From: Isochrysis galbana
Taxonomy: Eukaryota; Haptophyta; Isochrysidales; Isochrysidaceae
Reading direction: 5' to 3'
Length of the DNA: 64,000 nt
NCBI GenBank assembly: GCA_018136815.1
Contig: CM030932.1
Coordinates: 5,494,407-5,558,406 of the forward strand
The notes beneath the pieces were generated by a model. It was not told the DNA's origin and made no database searches. It saw only the letters and a program-made list of their open reading frames with translations. Below, piece by piece: positions 10,277-21,292 of this stretch. How positions within the stretch are numbered: the stretch's first letter is position 1; each line of letters opens with the position of its first letter. The position numbers and the translations under genes are program-made.

Positions 10277-12610
10277 TCACGACCCTTTCCGTGCTTGCGA
10301 TTCAGCTGCTTCCGATGGTGGTTGGCTTGCTCCTTCCCCCCAGGTCTCGCCCTTGAACACAGCAGCCATTTTCCCCGTCATGGTCCCCGTTAACCGTTGG
10401 ACCATCTCCAAAGAGGGCGAGTGATGTTTATCTCGTTCCATGGCCTTTGAAGTCGAGTGATGCATGGTATCCCCGTTCTCTGAAGTGTCCCACGTGGAGC
10501 CTCGTAACTGTAAGACCCCGTCTCCGTTCTCATCCACGGGCTCTACCGCTGATGCAACGTGGCCTTGGGCATCTGCGGCGGGGGCTTCCCCTGCATGAGC
10601 CGCGACTGTTGACGATGTAGCGCCAATGTCATCACCACCTTTAGAGTGGTGGTGAGCAGCCTTACGTTTGCCCTCTGGGAGTAAGGATTGCTTAATGCCG
10701 TGTTCGAACTCGTCAACCGTCCACGAGAGCGAGTGAAGCATCTCGAGATGGGCCTCTTCTGGTATGTCATGCTTGATTGCGTAGTCACGTAGGAGCGCCT
10801 GTGATCGTGGAAGTCAATTTTTGGCTCGTGATTACCGTGGTCGCCCCTGCGACAGGTTGCTCGCCTTCAAACGGCCTCTTCCACTGAACCCCCGCCACGC
10901 CCCTATCCCGCCGTCCCCCCTTCTCCCGCTCACCTTCTCAGCAGGGTGAATGATCCCATCGGCCAAGACAACGCTGAGCATCAGATGGTAATCGCTGAGG
11001 CTGCGATCGACACCTGCCTTCAGATGGACCTAAAATAGCAGTAGTGCGGGATTGTGCCACGCGCCTGAGCCGACATTATCACGGGCGTAAAAGCCGGCCG
11101 TTCAGCACCACCTTGATGGTCTGGGGTACATGCTTCTATGGCATGTGCGCCCATGAACGGCTAAGCGATGCTAGATCCCATAGCACATCATTGGCCCGGA
11201 CGGTGCTCGATGCGAGGGACCATTAGTGAACGCACCTTTCGCGCTAGTTCCCGGTACAGAATGTTCAATACAGCCGCCTCAACAGCTTTATCGTTGCGCA
11301 TAGCCTCTTGCAGCTCACTCAATGGCCACTCCACGTACTTGCTGCGACGCGTCAGCACCACCTCGTTGGGATATTCCTGAGAATGCGCCGGGTGATGGAA
11401 TTGGTAGGTGCGACAAACTGATGCCCTACCATTAGACTACCTGTTGTCGAAGTGGATACGCCAATCCCCTCCATCTATTTGGCACGACATGCCACGGCAC
11501 GAGAGCAACCATGTCCACCCTACAGATGAAACCCATGAATGGACGACCAAGCTCTCGGCACAATCCTGCTTCTGCCCCTCGTCTCTCCCGCCGTTTCGAG
11601 TCTCAGCGCTATTTCATACACTCACCCTTCCGCATAGACCGGAGTTGATTAGTGCCGATCCACCGATGATGGATCTAAGCTCGACTTCCCCCCCCGAATT
11701 GCGTCGTTCAAGCACTGGCACGCTCGCGATGGAGCCCTCCTCCAGCGACCTGCTTTTCGACTTCGTGGCTTTGGCCCCCTGATCCATCAGAGGCTCCTTG
11801 CCAGCATAGAGATAGCGTAGACGTCTTCTGCCTGTGGCGTCCGTCTCCCAAGCCTGCGCCACTCCCGAGTGAAGCAGCAGCACGCGATCCAAAATATCCC
11901 CATTATGAACTAGGATAGTGCCTGGCTCTGCAATGTGCCAACGGCACATGTGCATCAGGGAGAAGAACTCGCGAGGCGTCACACCATATGGTGCGAAAAC
12001 GTTCTGAAACCTGCGGAGCAATGTGGTCGTTGGGATTTCGGATCCTGAGCACGGCCGTGACCATGGAGCAGAGAGGCAGATGGAGTGGCGTTGAGGCTCT
12101 TCGTGCAGGATATACTCACAACGCAAGCTCGTCCTCATCGAAGTAAACCTGCTTGCGGTCCTCGAGAAATAAGAGAGGGAGCATACCGATGAGACAGCCG
12201 GTCGTCATCCCCACTACGTTCGCTGCCAATTTTACACGGCGTGTGATGAGCAGCTGCGCTTGGGCGGCAGTGATTGGCGGAGAGCGCACGCCGAAACGGG
12301 CTGCAAGCGCCTCGATGTAATCGCCTATCCAGAGGCCCGCAACATCCGAGATGGTATTACCAAAGCCTGCCGCTGCGAGCGTCGACCACCCTAGCTTCTC
12401 GCCCAGGGTAAGATCGATCTGGTCGCCCGCGAGGATCATGATGCCGTTGTCAGCAATGCCAAACCCAACGAATGGGATGGCACTCGCGAGAGCGAGTTTG
12501 GCGAGCTGCACGCGGCAGGGCGGGACGGCGCTGCACCCAACCGTGCAGAGCGGCCTGCTCCACCAACCACCGCGCATCCGCCCCGCTAGTGCGCGTCGCG
12601 CGAGCAGCAT
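10277..12610 (-). CDS. TMEM65-like / cyclic-nucleotide-binding / TerB-like fusion protein
   Basis: Five exons on the minus strand: 12610-12120, 12010-11626, 11376-11236, 11029-10934 and 10798-10277, all GT-AG with phases that join in frame; 544 residues. Residues 1-45 look like a mitochondrial presequence (MLLARRALAGRMRGG, Arg-rich, no acids). Residues about 35-165 match TMEM65: FVGFGIADNGIMILAGD, LGWSTLAAAGFGNTISDVAGL, then a second membrane helix pair. Exons 2-3 read as a cyclic-nucleotide-binding beta-roll (GTILVHNGD, LLLHSGVAQAW, then IIGGSALI at the phosphate-cassette position). Exons 4-5 give a helical segment VVLADGIIHPAEKALLRDYA that resembles TerB. The tail (from about 430) is low-complexity. 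TMEM65 is an inner-mitochondrial-membrane protein in animals. An upstream in-frame non-ATG extension to 12685 exists; I prefer the ATG at 12610. Confidence 0.75.
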
Positions 12611-12746
12611 CGTGCAGACGGGCGAGGTGCCGGCCGGCGCCTCCTTCAGGCTCGCCCCCCGCCTGGTGCGACAGCTCTCCCTCACTCTTGCTCAGCGTGT
12701 AGATGATGTCCATAGAGTCTACTACTACTACTAGTACTTTAGAGGC

Positions 12747-13200
12747 ATGAGATTCGTGAAGGGGCCCGCGACGTTCCCCATGGCTCCCACGGCCAAGCCC
12801 AAACCTCCCTCGCGCCCAGAGATGGCCAAACGGCACTACACTGTGCAGGCGCGCGATGCCCGCGCCCTCGAGCGAGCACGCGCGCTCGAGGACGTCCAAA
12901 TGGCGGTGGCCTACTGCCGCGAGCATAGCGTCGGCGCCAAAGCCAAAGCCGCCGTTGCCACGGGACTGTTCCCTCTGGCAACACGGCACAAGGTAACCAC
13001 CGCGCTTGCAAAGGCGGCGGAGGGAAAAGCAACAGCGAGAGACTCCAACCAACAGATCCTCACCAACAACGAGCGGTTGAAACTTGCTCAGTGGATGCCG
13101 TCCCGTGCTGACTCCCACGAGCCCCAAAACAGACACCAGATCTCTCGTAAGGTTTGCGAGATGCTCGGCGAGCGGCACCTCTCCCCCGCGGCGCCGGGGC
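12747..13200 (+). pseudogene. CENP-B/pogo-like transposase N-terminus, truncated
   Basis: Open frame with TNNERLKLAQWM followed by QISRKVCEMLGERH, the helix-turn-helix pattern seen at the start of CENP-B/pogo-type transposases and jerky-like proteins. Homology stops near 13190, and the rest of the open frame is GC-rich read-through into a different repeat (13495-13615). No DDE domain follows. It begins 137 bp from the start of the minus-strand TMEM65-like gene. Confidence 0.4.
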
Positions 13201-14080
13201 AGCGGTCCTCGGGAATACCGAAGGGGGGGCCTCGCAAGCGGCGTGTGGCGTGTGGCCGCTCTGGCGAGGGTCTACGCGGCCACGCGGCCAGGAGTCCTAG
13301 AAGGCCAGCAAGCAGCAGGCAACCCTTTCGCCATGCTGAGGCGGTGCCGCGCGTGATGGGCCAGCCCGTTATGCGCAGCACCGTCATTTTGATGGCTTGC
13401 TGCCAGCCGTGCACTGCATGCGCGCGAGAGGCTGGCAGGCTGGCAATAGATGCCAGCAGGGGCGAGTTGGAGGGCGCAGGCGACGCGGTGCGCCCGCGCA
13501 GGGCTTTGTACTGCCTGCCCGGGGGTAACCGTGCCCGGGGAATGCAGGCGGAGGTCACGAGCGCGAAAACATTTTCGGGCCTGTGTGTTGAAATGGAAAT
13601 GGCATTAAATGGCGTCGAAAATATGTGCATATTTCTCATTAGATTATGCCTAATATACCTACTATCTCGAGGATTGGGTGCTACGTGCTACGACGCACAT
13701 TCGACCGGAGGGGCGTGGGCGCGTTTGCCTGCAAATAAAGTAGAATTAAATAAAACTATTGACTATGGATTGACATCTATCTGGCCGCACTTACCAGACT
13801 ACGAACCCTTACGCACTATCACTCACGAGCACGAGCAGACTCACACTAGAACACTAGCTAGATATAGGAGACAGGCCAAGCACGTGTGTGAGTGAAGCAC
13901 AACAAACATACGAGCACAATGTCGACCATTTACACGCGTCCTGAAAGACGCACCCGTACTGAGCCTACGCCTCACGTCACGCTGCCTCGTGGCTCGCGCC
14001 TTCGGCGATTCTTGCGAGGGGGTTTCCGGGGTTGCAGGAACTTCGACAGGGAGTAGACGTTGCCCCGAGTCCGAGATCAT
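13200..14080. other. Repeat-bearing intergenic DNA
   Basis: 13495-13615 (reversed) is clearly related to 43425-43562: both have CAACACACAG, AACGTTTTCGCGCTCGTG-like text and CCCCGGGCACGGTTACCCCCGG. The copy at 43 kb holds about 45 extra bases in the middle. The remainder is AT-richer with no gene. 13841-14080 is open on the minus strand and could be a last exon of the uncertain gene at 14080-14640. Confidence 0.5.
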
Positions 14081-14640
14081 GTTGTGCTTCTTGGTGGCGA
14101 TGTGGCTGCCGCGGGGATGCCTGCGAAATGCAGAACAAGATGGTTAGGTGTTAGCTACGAGGAGCGCGAGGCACAAGGCTGCTGGGGCAGCAGACAGGGC
14201 TGGAGTGGGGCACAGCGATACAGCGATCGCACCTTAGCGTGTCGAGGCGCGATGGCTTTGCGCCCCCCTGAATGCGATGCACTGCCGCCCACGCTGCGCA
14301 ACAAATCGCTGCTGCGCCGCCGGCCCTCCTCCCACGCCGCACAGGCCTCTGCCTGCGCCAGCTCCGCCTCGCCACACTGCCACCTGTGGAGCAGCTGCAG
14401 AAGGCGGTCACGATGCTGGGGCAGGCGTAGGGCGGACTGGGTGAACGCAAGGGCGGCCATCATGGGCTCGCTCGGGCGCGGGCGGGCGGCCGCACAGGCG
14501 GCGATCGCTCCGGAACTGCCGCACTCGCGCGACGGCCAGCCCGCGCAGAGCGGCATTGTCATGCGCGGTGGGGTCCATGTCCATGGGCAGGGCCAGGAGG
14601 GGGTGGGGGGTGGGGGGTGGGGCAAGGAGCAAGGAGTGGC
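14080..14640 (-). CDS. Possible small hypothetical gene
   Basis: The minus strand is open with an Ala/Leu/Arg-rich helical stretch (LPQHRDRLLQLLHRW, EAELAQAEACAAWEEGRRR). A donor-like AAG|GTGCGA at about 14238 and an acceptor TTTCGCAG at about 14123 would join it to a second open stretch. Two frames overlap near the putative start (MDMDPTAHDNAALRG in one, the helix in the other), so either an intron or a frameshift is missing from the model. I do not recognise a family, and the evidence for a real gene is weak. Confidence 0.25.
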
Positions 14641-14707
14641 CAGCGCGCAGCGCAGAGCAGCAGAGTGAGTGGCGTCTTTTTACCTTTTCTCATATGTATT
14701 GTATTCC

Positions 14708-14800
14708 GCGCGGGGGGAAGCATCGAGAGGCCCCGCTTCCGCGCGGGGGGAAGGATCGGGAGGCCCCGCTTCCGCGCGGGGGAACGGTGCCCCCCTGGCG
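14708..14800. repeat. 33-bp tandem repeat
   Basis: Units start at 14708, 14741 and 14774 (third partial): GCGCGGGGGGAAG then ATCG(A/G)GAGGCCCCGCTTCC. Only 3-4 substitutions separate units 1 and 2. Confidence 0.85.
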
Positions 14801-15089
14801 ATATTCGGACAGACAGACCCGGTTCTTGCACCCTAAAGAAAAAGAAGCAAAAAGAAAACGGGTGCTACGCACGGGACTCCCTCTGGGCGGTAAACACGCC
14901 CCTCCGGTCGTGATTACCAGGGAGTACCCTAAGATCGCATGATAAAACCTCAATCTTGACTTGGTGAATTTGCACGCCTTAGAGGTTAAAAGCCCTGTTT
15001 GACCGCCCCACCAAATACGGGAAAGACGTATTTCCCATGTAAAGAGAGTCGAAGCCGTTGAGTCGCTGCAAACCCCTCCGATTCTGTAC

Positions 15090-15189
15090 NNNNNNNNNNN
15101 NNNNNNNNNNNNNNNNNNNNNNNNNNNNNNNNNNNNNNNNNNNNNNNNNNNNNNNNNNNNNNNNNNNNNNNNNNNNNNNNNNNNNNNNN
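15090..15189. other. Assembly gap (100 N)
   Basis: Exactly 100 N, the usual convention for a gap of unknown length. It interrupts the 3' part of the J-domain gene. Confidence 0.99.
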
Positions 15190-16150
15190 ACGAGCTCAAG
15201 ACTCCGTCAAGACGCATGGGCACCAGCACGAGGAAGAGCGAGCGAGCAAGGGCTCTGAAGAGATCGTGACATGCGGGCGACAGAACCCCTTGAGACGCAT
15301 CGACGCCATAGGTTCGAGACCGCCACTTGAAGAGCAATCGGAACAAAGCAATGCCCTCGAAAATGTACATTGGCACACACGCGACGACGTATGACAGCGA
15401 AAATATACCGTCAGCAATGGAACTAAGTAAGATCATCATAGCAGTGAGGCATGCAACCTTCAGTGTGAGACCATTTAGCCGGGAACGTGTGGCTGGTGAT
15501 CTGATGGTCACAAAACATCTAAAGAGGCCATAAGGACAATGATGTGAGTTGAGTCAGAATGAACGTCTCACTTGAGAAAGTATGGCACTGGATCTGTGGG
15601 AATGACTAGCGCACATGGAAGCCGAAAACAAGATTCCGAGCAGCCAGAGAGGGGCCAAGAGAATCACGAGGGAATCATCTGCATTTCCGGATAGCTTCAT
15701 GAATAATTTGACAAAGGTCACAGTGATGATAAGAATGATGAAAGATGCGCAACAGCAGAGTAGATGTATCAAGGAAAGCGGCTGGAGCTGCAGCTTCTCG
15801 GACGTGGTGTCACCATCTGCGCTCGCGTACGCCCGGTACGTCTCGTACATTCGAAGACCGCGCTCACCGTACCAGTCGTAGATCCGTCGCTTCTGCGGAC
15901 AACTCAGCACCTCGTACGCAAGCACCACCTCTTGGAAGCGATGGGTCGCTGTGTCATCATGCGGATTACGATCAGGGTGATGCCTGAGCGACATGCGCCG
16001 GAAGGCTCGCTTTATCTCCTCCTCGGTTGCATCTGTCCGCGGAAGGCCGAGCATTTGGTACAGCCGGAGGCGGTCGGACGCGGCCATGTGAGGCGCCAGC
16101 CAGCCTCTCTTCGGGTGGCGCGAAAACACCGTGAAGAAGATATCGTTCAT
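15190..16150 (-). CDS. J-domain multi-pass membrane protein (TMEM185-like tail), 3' end in gap
   Basis: Exon 1 (16150 to about 15573) encodes a J-domain (residues about 27-95): YQMLGL, RAFRRMSLRHHPDRNP with HPD at 58-60, then YDWYGERG. Two membrane segments follow (LLCCCASFIILIITVTFV; LVILLAPLWLLGILF). Downstream, 15511-15190 carries more helices (VACLTAMMILLSSIADGIF, YVVACVPMYIFEGIALF, then LFLVLVPMRLDGVL) resembling TMEM185 proteins. J-domains stimulate Hsp70 ATPase, so this would recruit Hsp70 to a membrane. The splice between the parts is unresolved: the obvious donor CAA|GTGAGA and acceptor TTTAG give a frame with an early stop, so the true junction or a small extra exon is not identified. 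The end is lost in the N gap. Confidence 0.7.
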
Positions 16151-16627
16151 GAAGCGTTATTAATCCTTACTGCCGGCCCGCAGCGCCAATTTTGGCGCTT
16201 CGGATTTGATCTTATTTGCGGCTTGTGCGGGAGGAGGAACTGCGTGTAAGAGATAAACGAGAGGGCACGAGCGAACAGAAGGTGGAACATATTTTCTGGG
16301 TGTGTCGCCAACTCCCAGGGCCGACGGCCCTCGTCGCCCCCCCCCCCCCTGCCCTTCGGTGTCGGTGTCCCTCCCTGGCATGATGGAGGAGGAACAGCTC
16401 TCATAACCAGAGGCTTAAAGAGCACTCCAATGGGTGAAAGCCCACGAGCCACGAGCCACGAGCAAGCGACAGGGGGCAGAACCAACGCGTCCAAATTCCA
16501 AGGAATTCGGATGGGTTCGCAGATGTTGGCTAAACCACCATGGGATATGCGCAAATATAACGGGATAGACAATGACCAATACCTCGTGCCTCGTGATATT
16601 AGGTAATAAATAAAATAAAATAATTAA
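16151..16627. other. Upstream intergenic DNA
   Basis: Promoter side of the J-domain gene. One C tract lies at 16338-16350. No gene seen. Confidence 0.5.
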
Positions 16628-16950
16628 TGTTATATCCTAGCCAACCCCACTAGCTAATTGGACACAACTTTTCCGTCCCGGAATCCCGCCATGCCTGACG
16701 ACTGACGAGCCAGGTGTCCGAGTGCTACCGGGGGGAGGGGGCAAAGCCCCCTCCCCTCGATATTTGTCCTCCCCCCAGTGCACGCACCGACCCCGCGCAC
16801 CCCAGGACGTCCTCTCCTCGAGTCCACGCTGGGGGAAAACCCCTTTCGGGTAAAAGCAACGCAGGGGGGGGGGGGGGGCACTCGTGAATAGGGGCCCAGG
16901 AGCGCTAATCTCTCCTCGCCGAAGCGAGTGGCCGCGGCGAGCCGCGGCCC
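16628..16950 (+). repeat. R4 repeat copy
   Basis: Shares ATGTTAT.TCCTAGCCAACC, GAATCCCGCCATGC, CCTCGATATTTGTCCTCC and CCTCTCCTCGAGTCCACG with 21421-21690. The last part (G tract, then GCACTCGTGAATAGGGGCCCAG and CGCCGAAGCGAG) recurs at 22575-22660. At the second locus the two halves are separated by about 880 bp. Confidence 0.75.
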
Positions 16951-17125
16951 TTCCCTCCTGGCTCTGGCGCCCCCGTCTTCTCTTACCCAAACGGGGCGAG
17001 AAGACACGTTTCTGCCGGAGGGGAGAGCTGCCGCTCCCCCCTCCCCTCCCTCTTCCCTTTTCCTCCTCTCTTCCCTGCGGCGGGGGCATGCACACGGCGT
17101 GCGCCTGCCGAAACTTTTTTCTGTG

Positions 17126-17580
17126 CATCCGTGACGGCGTGCGGAAACTTCCATGCGCACGCACGGAGTCCCCGTGGGGCATGGAATACATCATGGCGGT
17201 CGCGTACGCTGAAACGGATCCCATGGTGCAAGTGCACCGAGCAGCTGGCAAACTCTACATGGAGAACAAGGAGGCTGTCCTCAGGTCGCGCACGCGTCAC
17301 GGACCTCGCCACCCAAGATCAGCCAAGCGACATCGTCGCCTGCCAGCAGAAAGACATCGACAATAGGATCGAGGAAGAGGAAGAGGGATGTGAGAAAAAG
17401 ACGAAGAAGATGAAAACTCAGCCCGCGTAGATGGGGGTATTGAGAGGCGGGGGGGGGAAAGCGTGATTAGCTTTGTACTCATCTTCCTAATACTTATATT
17501 ACGTGGCTACCTAAAGAGAAAACAAGCATATATGGGTGACAAAAAAAATCACCTGGCCCTCTTTTGACGGAACGCGACAT
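17126..17580 (+). mobile_element. R1 element, 5'-truncated
   Basis: Carries the R1 ORF C-terminal half (from MEYIMAVAYAETDPMVQV to EKKTKKMKTQPA, with a frameshift at about 17285) and the complete R1 3' end, CCTCTTTTGACGGAACGCGA. The 5' junction falls in the CGTGACGGCGTGCGGAAAC hairpin repeat. Confidence 0.7.
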
Positions 17581-17690
17581 CGGGCTCCCCAGATGAACTG
17601 TGCGCCGCGCTAGCCGCCGCGGTGCGCCTTCGCGAGTTCGCGACTCGTTCCCAAAGAGGAAACGAGCTTCGCTCCGACAGCCTGCAGCCT
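17581..17690 (+). repeat. R9 repeat segment
   Basis: About 100 bp nearly shared with 56545-56635: GTGCGCCGCGCTAGCCGCCG and AAGAGGAAACGAGCTTCGC. It follows R1 directly here but not at 56 kb. Confidence 0.6.
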
Positions 17691-17734
17691 GCATGCAGCC
17701 CGCAACAAACTGCCCTCTGGCCGTCTAGCGGCCC

Positions 17735-18125
17735 CTGGAGGCTCCTGGAGGCCAGCTCAGGGGGCACAGGAGGCTGGGGCTGGGCCCTGGCCTCCCCTGC
17801 CTCTCCCTCGCTGGCGCTCCAGCGCCTCTGGGGCCCCCAATCTGCACCTGTCTGCCTGTCAACCAGGGGGGGGGGAGGGGTTGGAGCGATGGCGATTGGC
17901 TGGCCACGCCGGGCCACGACGAAAAGCCTAAGCCTATGGGGAGGAGGGTGGTGGGTGGTGGGTGGGTCAGCAGGGCAGTGTGCTCCTGGCAAGCCATCAG
18001 GCATGCCAGGAGCATGGGTGGTTCCTCTCCTAATGCAGGGGAGGAGTGGGGAGAGGGAGAGGGGGGGCTCGTGCCTCAAGCCCCCCCATGGGCGAACTAA
18101 GAACTAAGTATAAACTTAGTTGTTA
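17735..18125 (+). repeat. R2 repeat copy
   Basis: Has the R2 core (GGCTCCTGGAGGCCAGCTCA, CTGGGGCTGGGCCCTGG, CACCTGTCTGCCTGTC, GCATGCCAGGAGCATGGG) and the terminus AAGTATAAACTTAGTTG. The left part and the R3 partner are missing. Confidence 0.8.
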
Positions 18126-18465
18126 GTTGTCAGGCGCGCGATGAAGATGAAGAGAGGCGAGCCCCTCTCCCTCTCGGCGGGGGTACCATGTTTGGCCCCA
18201 TACCATGGGGACCCAGCGATAGATAACAACGTTGTGTAGACGAGAGGTAACATCGATCGGCTAGCGCACTCTAGCGACTAGCCACGGGGTAAACCGCAGC
18301 GTTGCCACACCGGCACACCGGCATTAGCACATTAGCACGGCTGACTCGTCTACAATAGATCTCCACTTAGAGAAGAAGTCTACTTAGTGAAGGGTTCAAA
18401 TCACCCCCGTCGGGCGCGAGCGACTCTTCCCCGAGCAAGGTCGCTCGACAGATCGCAGGCAGCCC
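18126..18465. other. Promoter region
   Basis: Non-repetitive 5' flank of the coiled-coil gene. GGGTTCAAATCACCC at about 18389 looks like a tRNA T-arm, but no partner arms are found. Confidence 0.4.
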
Positions 18466-20373
18466 ATGGACTTTGACGCCGTCGCGCTGCTCGATAGGCA
18501 ACTGGCGGAGCTGACCGCGGGCGGAGACGGCGAGAATCTACACCTTGAATTACAGGAGGCAAGGCGCTTGCTCGCCGAACGCGATGAGGACATCCGATCC
18601 TACGAGGCACATCTGACAGCACTCGAAGCTGACCGCAGCATGATGCACAGGATTTTGGCAGAGGCGAAAGCTGAAGCGAAAAGCTTGGAGGATCTTCGGA
18701 AGGCCGGTGATGAAGCACTTGCCGAGATGAAGAAGCGTGTGGCCTCTGCGGAGGCTGCGGCCAGGCAAGTACCACGGGTGCAAGCTGCATTGGCACGTCA
18801 AGAGATTGAGGGGAAGTTACTAGCTACCGCTCTGAAGGAATTCGAGATGGATGCAGCTGACATGGCAGCAACTCTGCTTGAAATGAGTGAAAATTTGAAG
18901 GCGGCGCAGTGTACGACCGCCGCCGACGCAATGCGCGCTCTCCGTGAGCGTGACGCTGCTGAGCAACATTTGGCGGAAGAGCGACATGAATGTGCCAAGC
19001 TTCGCGGTTCAGTCAAAGCTCTTGATGAAAAACTGGCCGACATTTCTGCACAGCTGAGCAAAGAACGTGCCCAATTAATCTCAGCACGCGAGCTGGCGAC
19101 CAGCGAAGCCACGCGGATAGGGGCATTGGAGGTCAAGCTGACGGCTCGCGATGAAGCTCTCAGTGAACTCCATGCCGCCCTTGTATCAAACCAGCAAGCT
19201 CTTGCTGCAGCACAACAGGCTGTCATTGCTGAAAGCAGAACATCGGCGGCACACGAAGCAGAGGTGCTCCGCCTCAAAGCGCGTGTTGGTGTCCTCGAAA
19301 GTGAAGCCGCACAGGCCAGACGGGCTGTGGCTGACAGGATGGAGGACGAAGCTGACACTCGTGCTCATACAGCTCAGCTTGTGCGCGAGCAGCAAGAGGC
19401 TTCGCGTGCTATAGAGAATGCACATGCAGCAGAACTCCGTAGGATTCTCGACGCAAAGCAAACAGCCGAATCAACCGTTCAAGAGCTTGGCCGTGAGTTG
19501 GAGGGGATGCGGGCCGCCCTCGCAGCTGCGCGACTGGCCGCCGACCATTCAGCCCAGCTTGCCTCACACAAACATGCCAGTGAGATGGCACAACTCCGTG
19601 AGGAGTCTTCCCGCGAGCTCGAGGAGCTTCGCCGGCGAGCAGCAGACCTCACGAATTCTGCCAATACGAATGCACGACGTTTGGCAAAGGCGGAAGCTGA
19701 GCTTCGGAGATTGTGTCAGGTGGAGAAGCGCGCAGCAGGATTGGAAACCCGGCTCCAATCGGCCGAGGCGGACTTGCAAAAGAAGACGGATGCTCTCGAG
19801 CGGGTGCTGAAGCGTAAAGGAGGAGTGGCGGGGTTGCATCCTTCGTCAATAGGCCCAAAAGACATCGAGCGACTGTCTGTGCCTCCACAAAGCTTTCAGG
19901 TCTCGTCGACCGAGGCCAATCCGTCAGAGCCCTTCACGCAACCTAGCTCAACAATTGCGTTCCAATCCAACCCTTCAGTCACAAATACTGCTCTCAAAGG
20001 TGAGACTGACCTTGGCGGCCAACATTCGCAAAATATAGCGCTGAATAATTCAACAATCTCTTCAGAGAAAGAGAATACTACTCATTCGAATGGGGGGCAA
20101 GCATGCATAAAATTGAATTCGGTTGCGCAAGTACGGCGGCGAGATCCATCCCCCATGCCCGGAGGCAACGTTCACCAACGTGTCCCCTCCCATCATTCCA
20201 TGGCCTTGAAGTCTAACAACAGCGCCACTCTCAGCACGAAGAGATCGGCGTCTGAGCAACGCCGGAGGACCGCTTTGCGTGTGGTGCCCTCGCGCTACGC
20301 GTCGCCATTCGTGCGGTCAAGTGTCACAAGCACACCCGTGGCTTCAACTCCCACGAACCGGCATGCTATTTGA
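18466..20373 (+). CDS. Long coiled-coil protein with Ser/Asn-rich tail
   Basis: 635 residues, single exon. Residues about 5-465 are almost continuous heptad-type coiled coil rich in Ala, Glu, Leu and Arg (LLAERDEDIRSYEAHL, ELGRELEGMRAALAAAR, EESSRELEELRRRAADL) with no Pro breaks. From about 470 the composition changes to Ser/Thr/Asn/Pro with a basic end (KRSASEQRRRTALR, SRYASPFVRSSV), likely disordered. Such proteins are typical of the cytoskeleton, centrosome or basal body, but I recognise no specific family. Codon use is uniform and in step with neighbours, so I regard it as a genuine gene. It is followed 155 bp later by an R3+R2 insertion. Confidence 0.8.
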   Translation: MDFDAVALLDRQLAELTAGGDGENLHLELQEARRLLAERDEDIRSYEAHLTALEADRSMMHRILAEAKAEAKSLEDLRKAGDEALAEMKKRVASAEAAARQVPRVQAALARQEIEGKLLATALKEFEMDAADMAATLLEMSENLKAAQCTTAADAMRALRERDAAEQHLAEERHECAKLRGSVKALDEKLADISAQLSKERAQLISARELATSEATRIGALEVKLTARDEALSELHAALVSNQQALAAAQQAVIAESRTSAAHEAEVLRLKARVGVLESEAAQARRAVADRMEDEADTRAHTAQLVREQQEASRAIENAHAAELRRILDAKQTAESTVQELGRELEGMRAALAAARLAADHSAQLASHKHASEMAQLREESSRELEELRRRAADLTNSANTNARRLAKAEAELRRLCQVEKRAAGLETRLQSAEADLQKKTDALERVLKRKGGVAGLHPSSIGPKDIERLSVPPQSFQVSSTEANPSEPFTQPSSTIAFQSNPSVTNTALKGETDLGGQHSQNIALNNSTISSEKENTTHSNGGQACIKLNSVAQVRRRDPSPMPGGNVHQRVPSHHSMALKSNNSATLSTKRSASEQRRRTALRVVPSRYASPFVRSSVTSTPVASTPTNRHAI

Positions 20374-20528
20374 CAAAACTGTGTAATCGTCTACGACGAT
20401 ACTGGGCGGGGGAGAGGACATGGGGTGGATTGTTTGTTGTTAGCCCGTTCCCTTGCAGCTGCATTGGCAGATCCTAGATGAGTGTGGGTTTCGTGTGAAA
20501 TATTTGAGTTTTAGCAATATAGTGTAGA

Positions 20529-21292
20529 CTTAACTTCTTAATAGTCTCACCGCACACGCGGCCGTGGACCCTCTACTTTCTACTCACGCAGCAAAACTTT
20601 CTACACCCCCAATCCGCCGGCCCTTTCCCCCCCGCCATCAGGCGACTCCCCCCGTGCACTACTAGGGGGATAGGGGAAAAGGGCTTAGATATGGTCGGTG
20701 GCCCGCGCCCCCCCCCCGGTGATCCGTTCTCCCCTTCTCCTCCTATGCCTACCGGGCTGGCGGCGTCCTAAGTCCCGACTTCTCCTGCGTAAACAGGTGC
20801 GGGACTTACATATTTTTCGGTGGGCGGAGCTCAGAGCTCCGCCCACCCCCTTCTCCGCGCTCCCTCTCCTCTCTCCTGCGGCACGCGCGATGGCGTGCCT
20901 GCGCCAGGCCTGCAGCTGCTTGCTGGCGACCCCTGGAGGCTCCTGGAGGCCAGCTCAGGGGGCAAAGGAGGCTGGGGCTGGGCCCTGGCCTCTGGCCTCC
21001 CCTGCCTCTCCCTCGCTGGCGTTCCTGAGCCTCTGGGGCCCCCAGTCTGCACCTGTCTGCCTGTCGAACAGGGGGGGAGGGGGGGTTGGAGCGATGGGCT
21101 GGCCACGAGGGGCCAGGACGAGCGATCCAGGCGTGCCTGTCAGGGGGAGAGTGGGTCGGCAGGGCAGTGGCCTCCTGGCAAGCCATCAGGCATGCCAGGA
21201 GGATGGGTGGTTCCTCCCCCACGGCAGGGGAGCAGTGGAGAGAGAGGGGGGCTCGTGCCCCCCCATGGGCGAACCAAGTATAAACTCAGTTG
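20529..21292 (+). mobile_element. R3+R2 composite element with 17-bp target duplication
   Basis: 764 bp. Opens CTTAACTTCTTAATAGTCTC, runs through R3 (reversed relative to 230-442), then R2, and closes GAACCAAGTATAAACTCAGTTG. The flanks TAGCAATATAGTGTAGA at 20512-20528 and 21293-21309 are identical over 17 bp. The same composite, inverted, is at 25619-26410. It carries no ORF of its own. Confidence 0.85.

Noticed and set aside
11405..11450. tRNA-like D-arm on the minus strand (TAGTCTAATGGTAGGGC with GGTAGG/CCTACC pairing)
   Set aside because: Lies within an intron of the TMEM65-like gene. No T-arm (GGTTCRANTCC) and no acceptor stem follow; only the A-box part fits.
13088..13639. Minus-strand ORF of 183 residues
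   Set aside because: Composition-driven read-through across a transposase remnant and a repeat shared with 43.4 kb.
18380..18410. T-arm-like GGGTTCAAATCACCC, possible tRNA 3' half
   Set aside because: No A-box, anticodon arm or matching acceptor stem in the 80 bases upstream.
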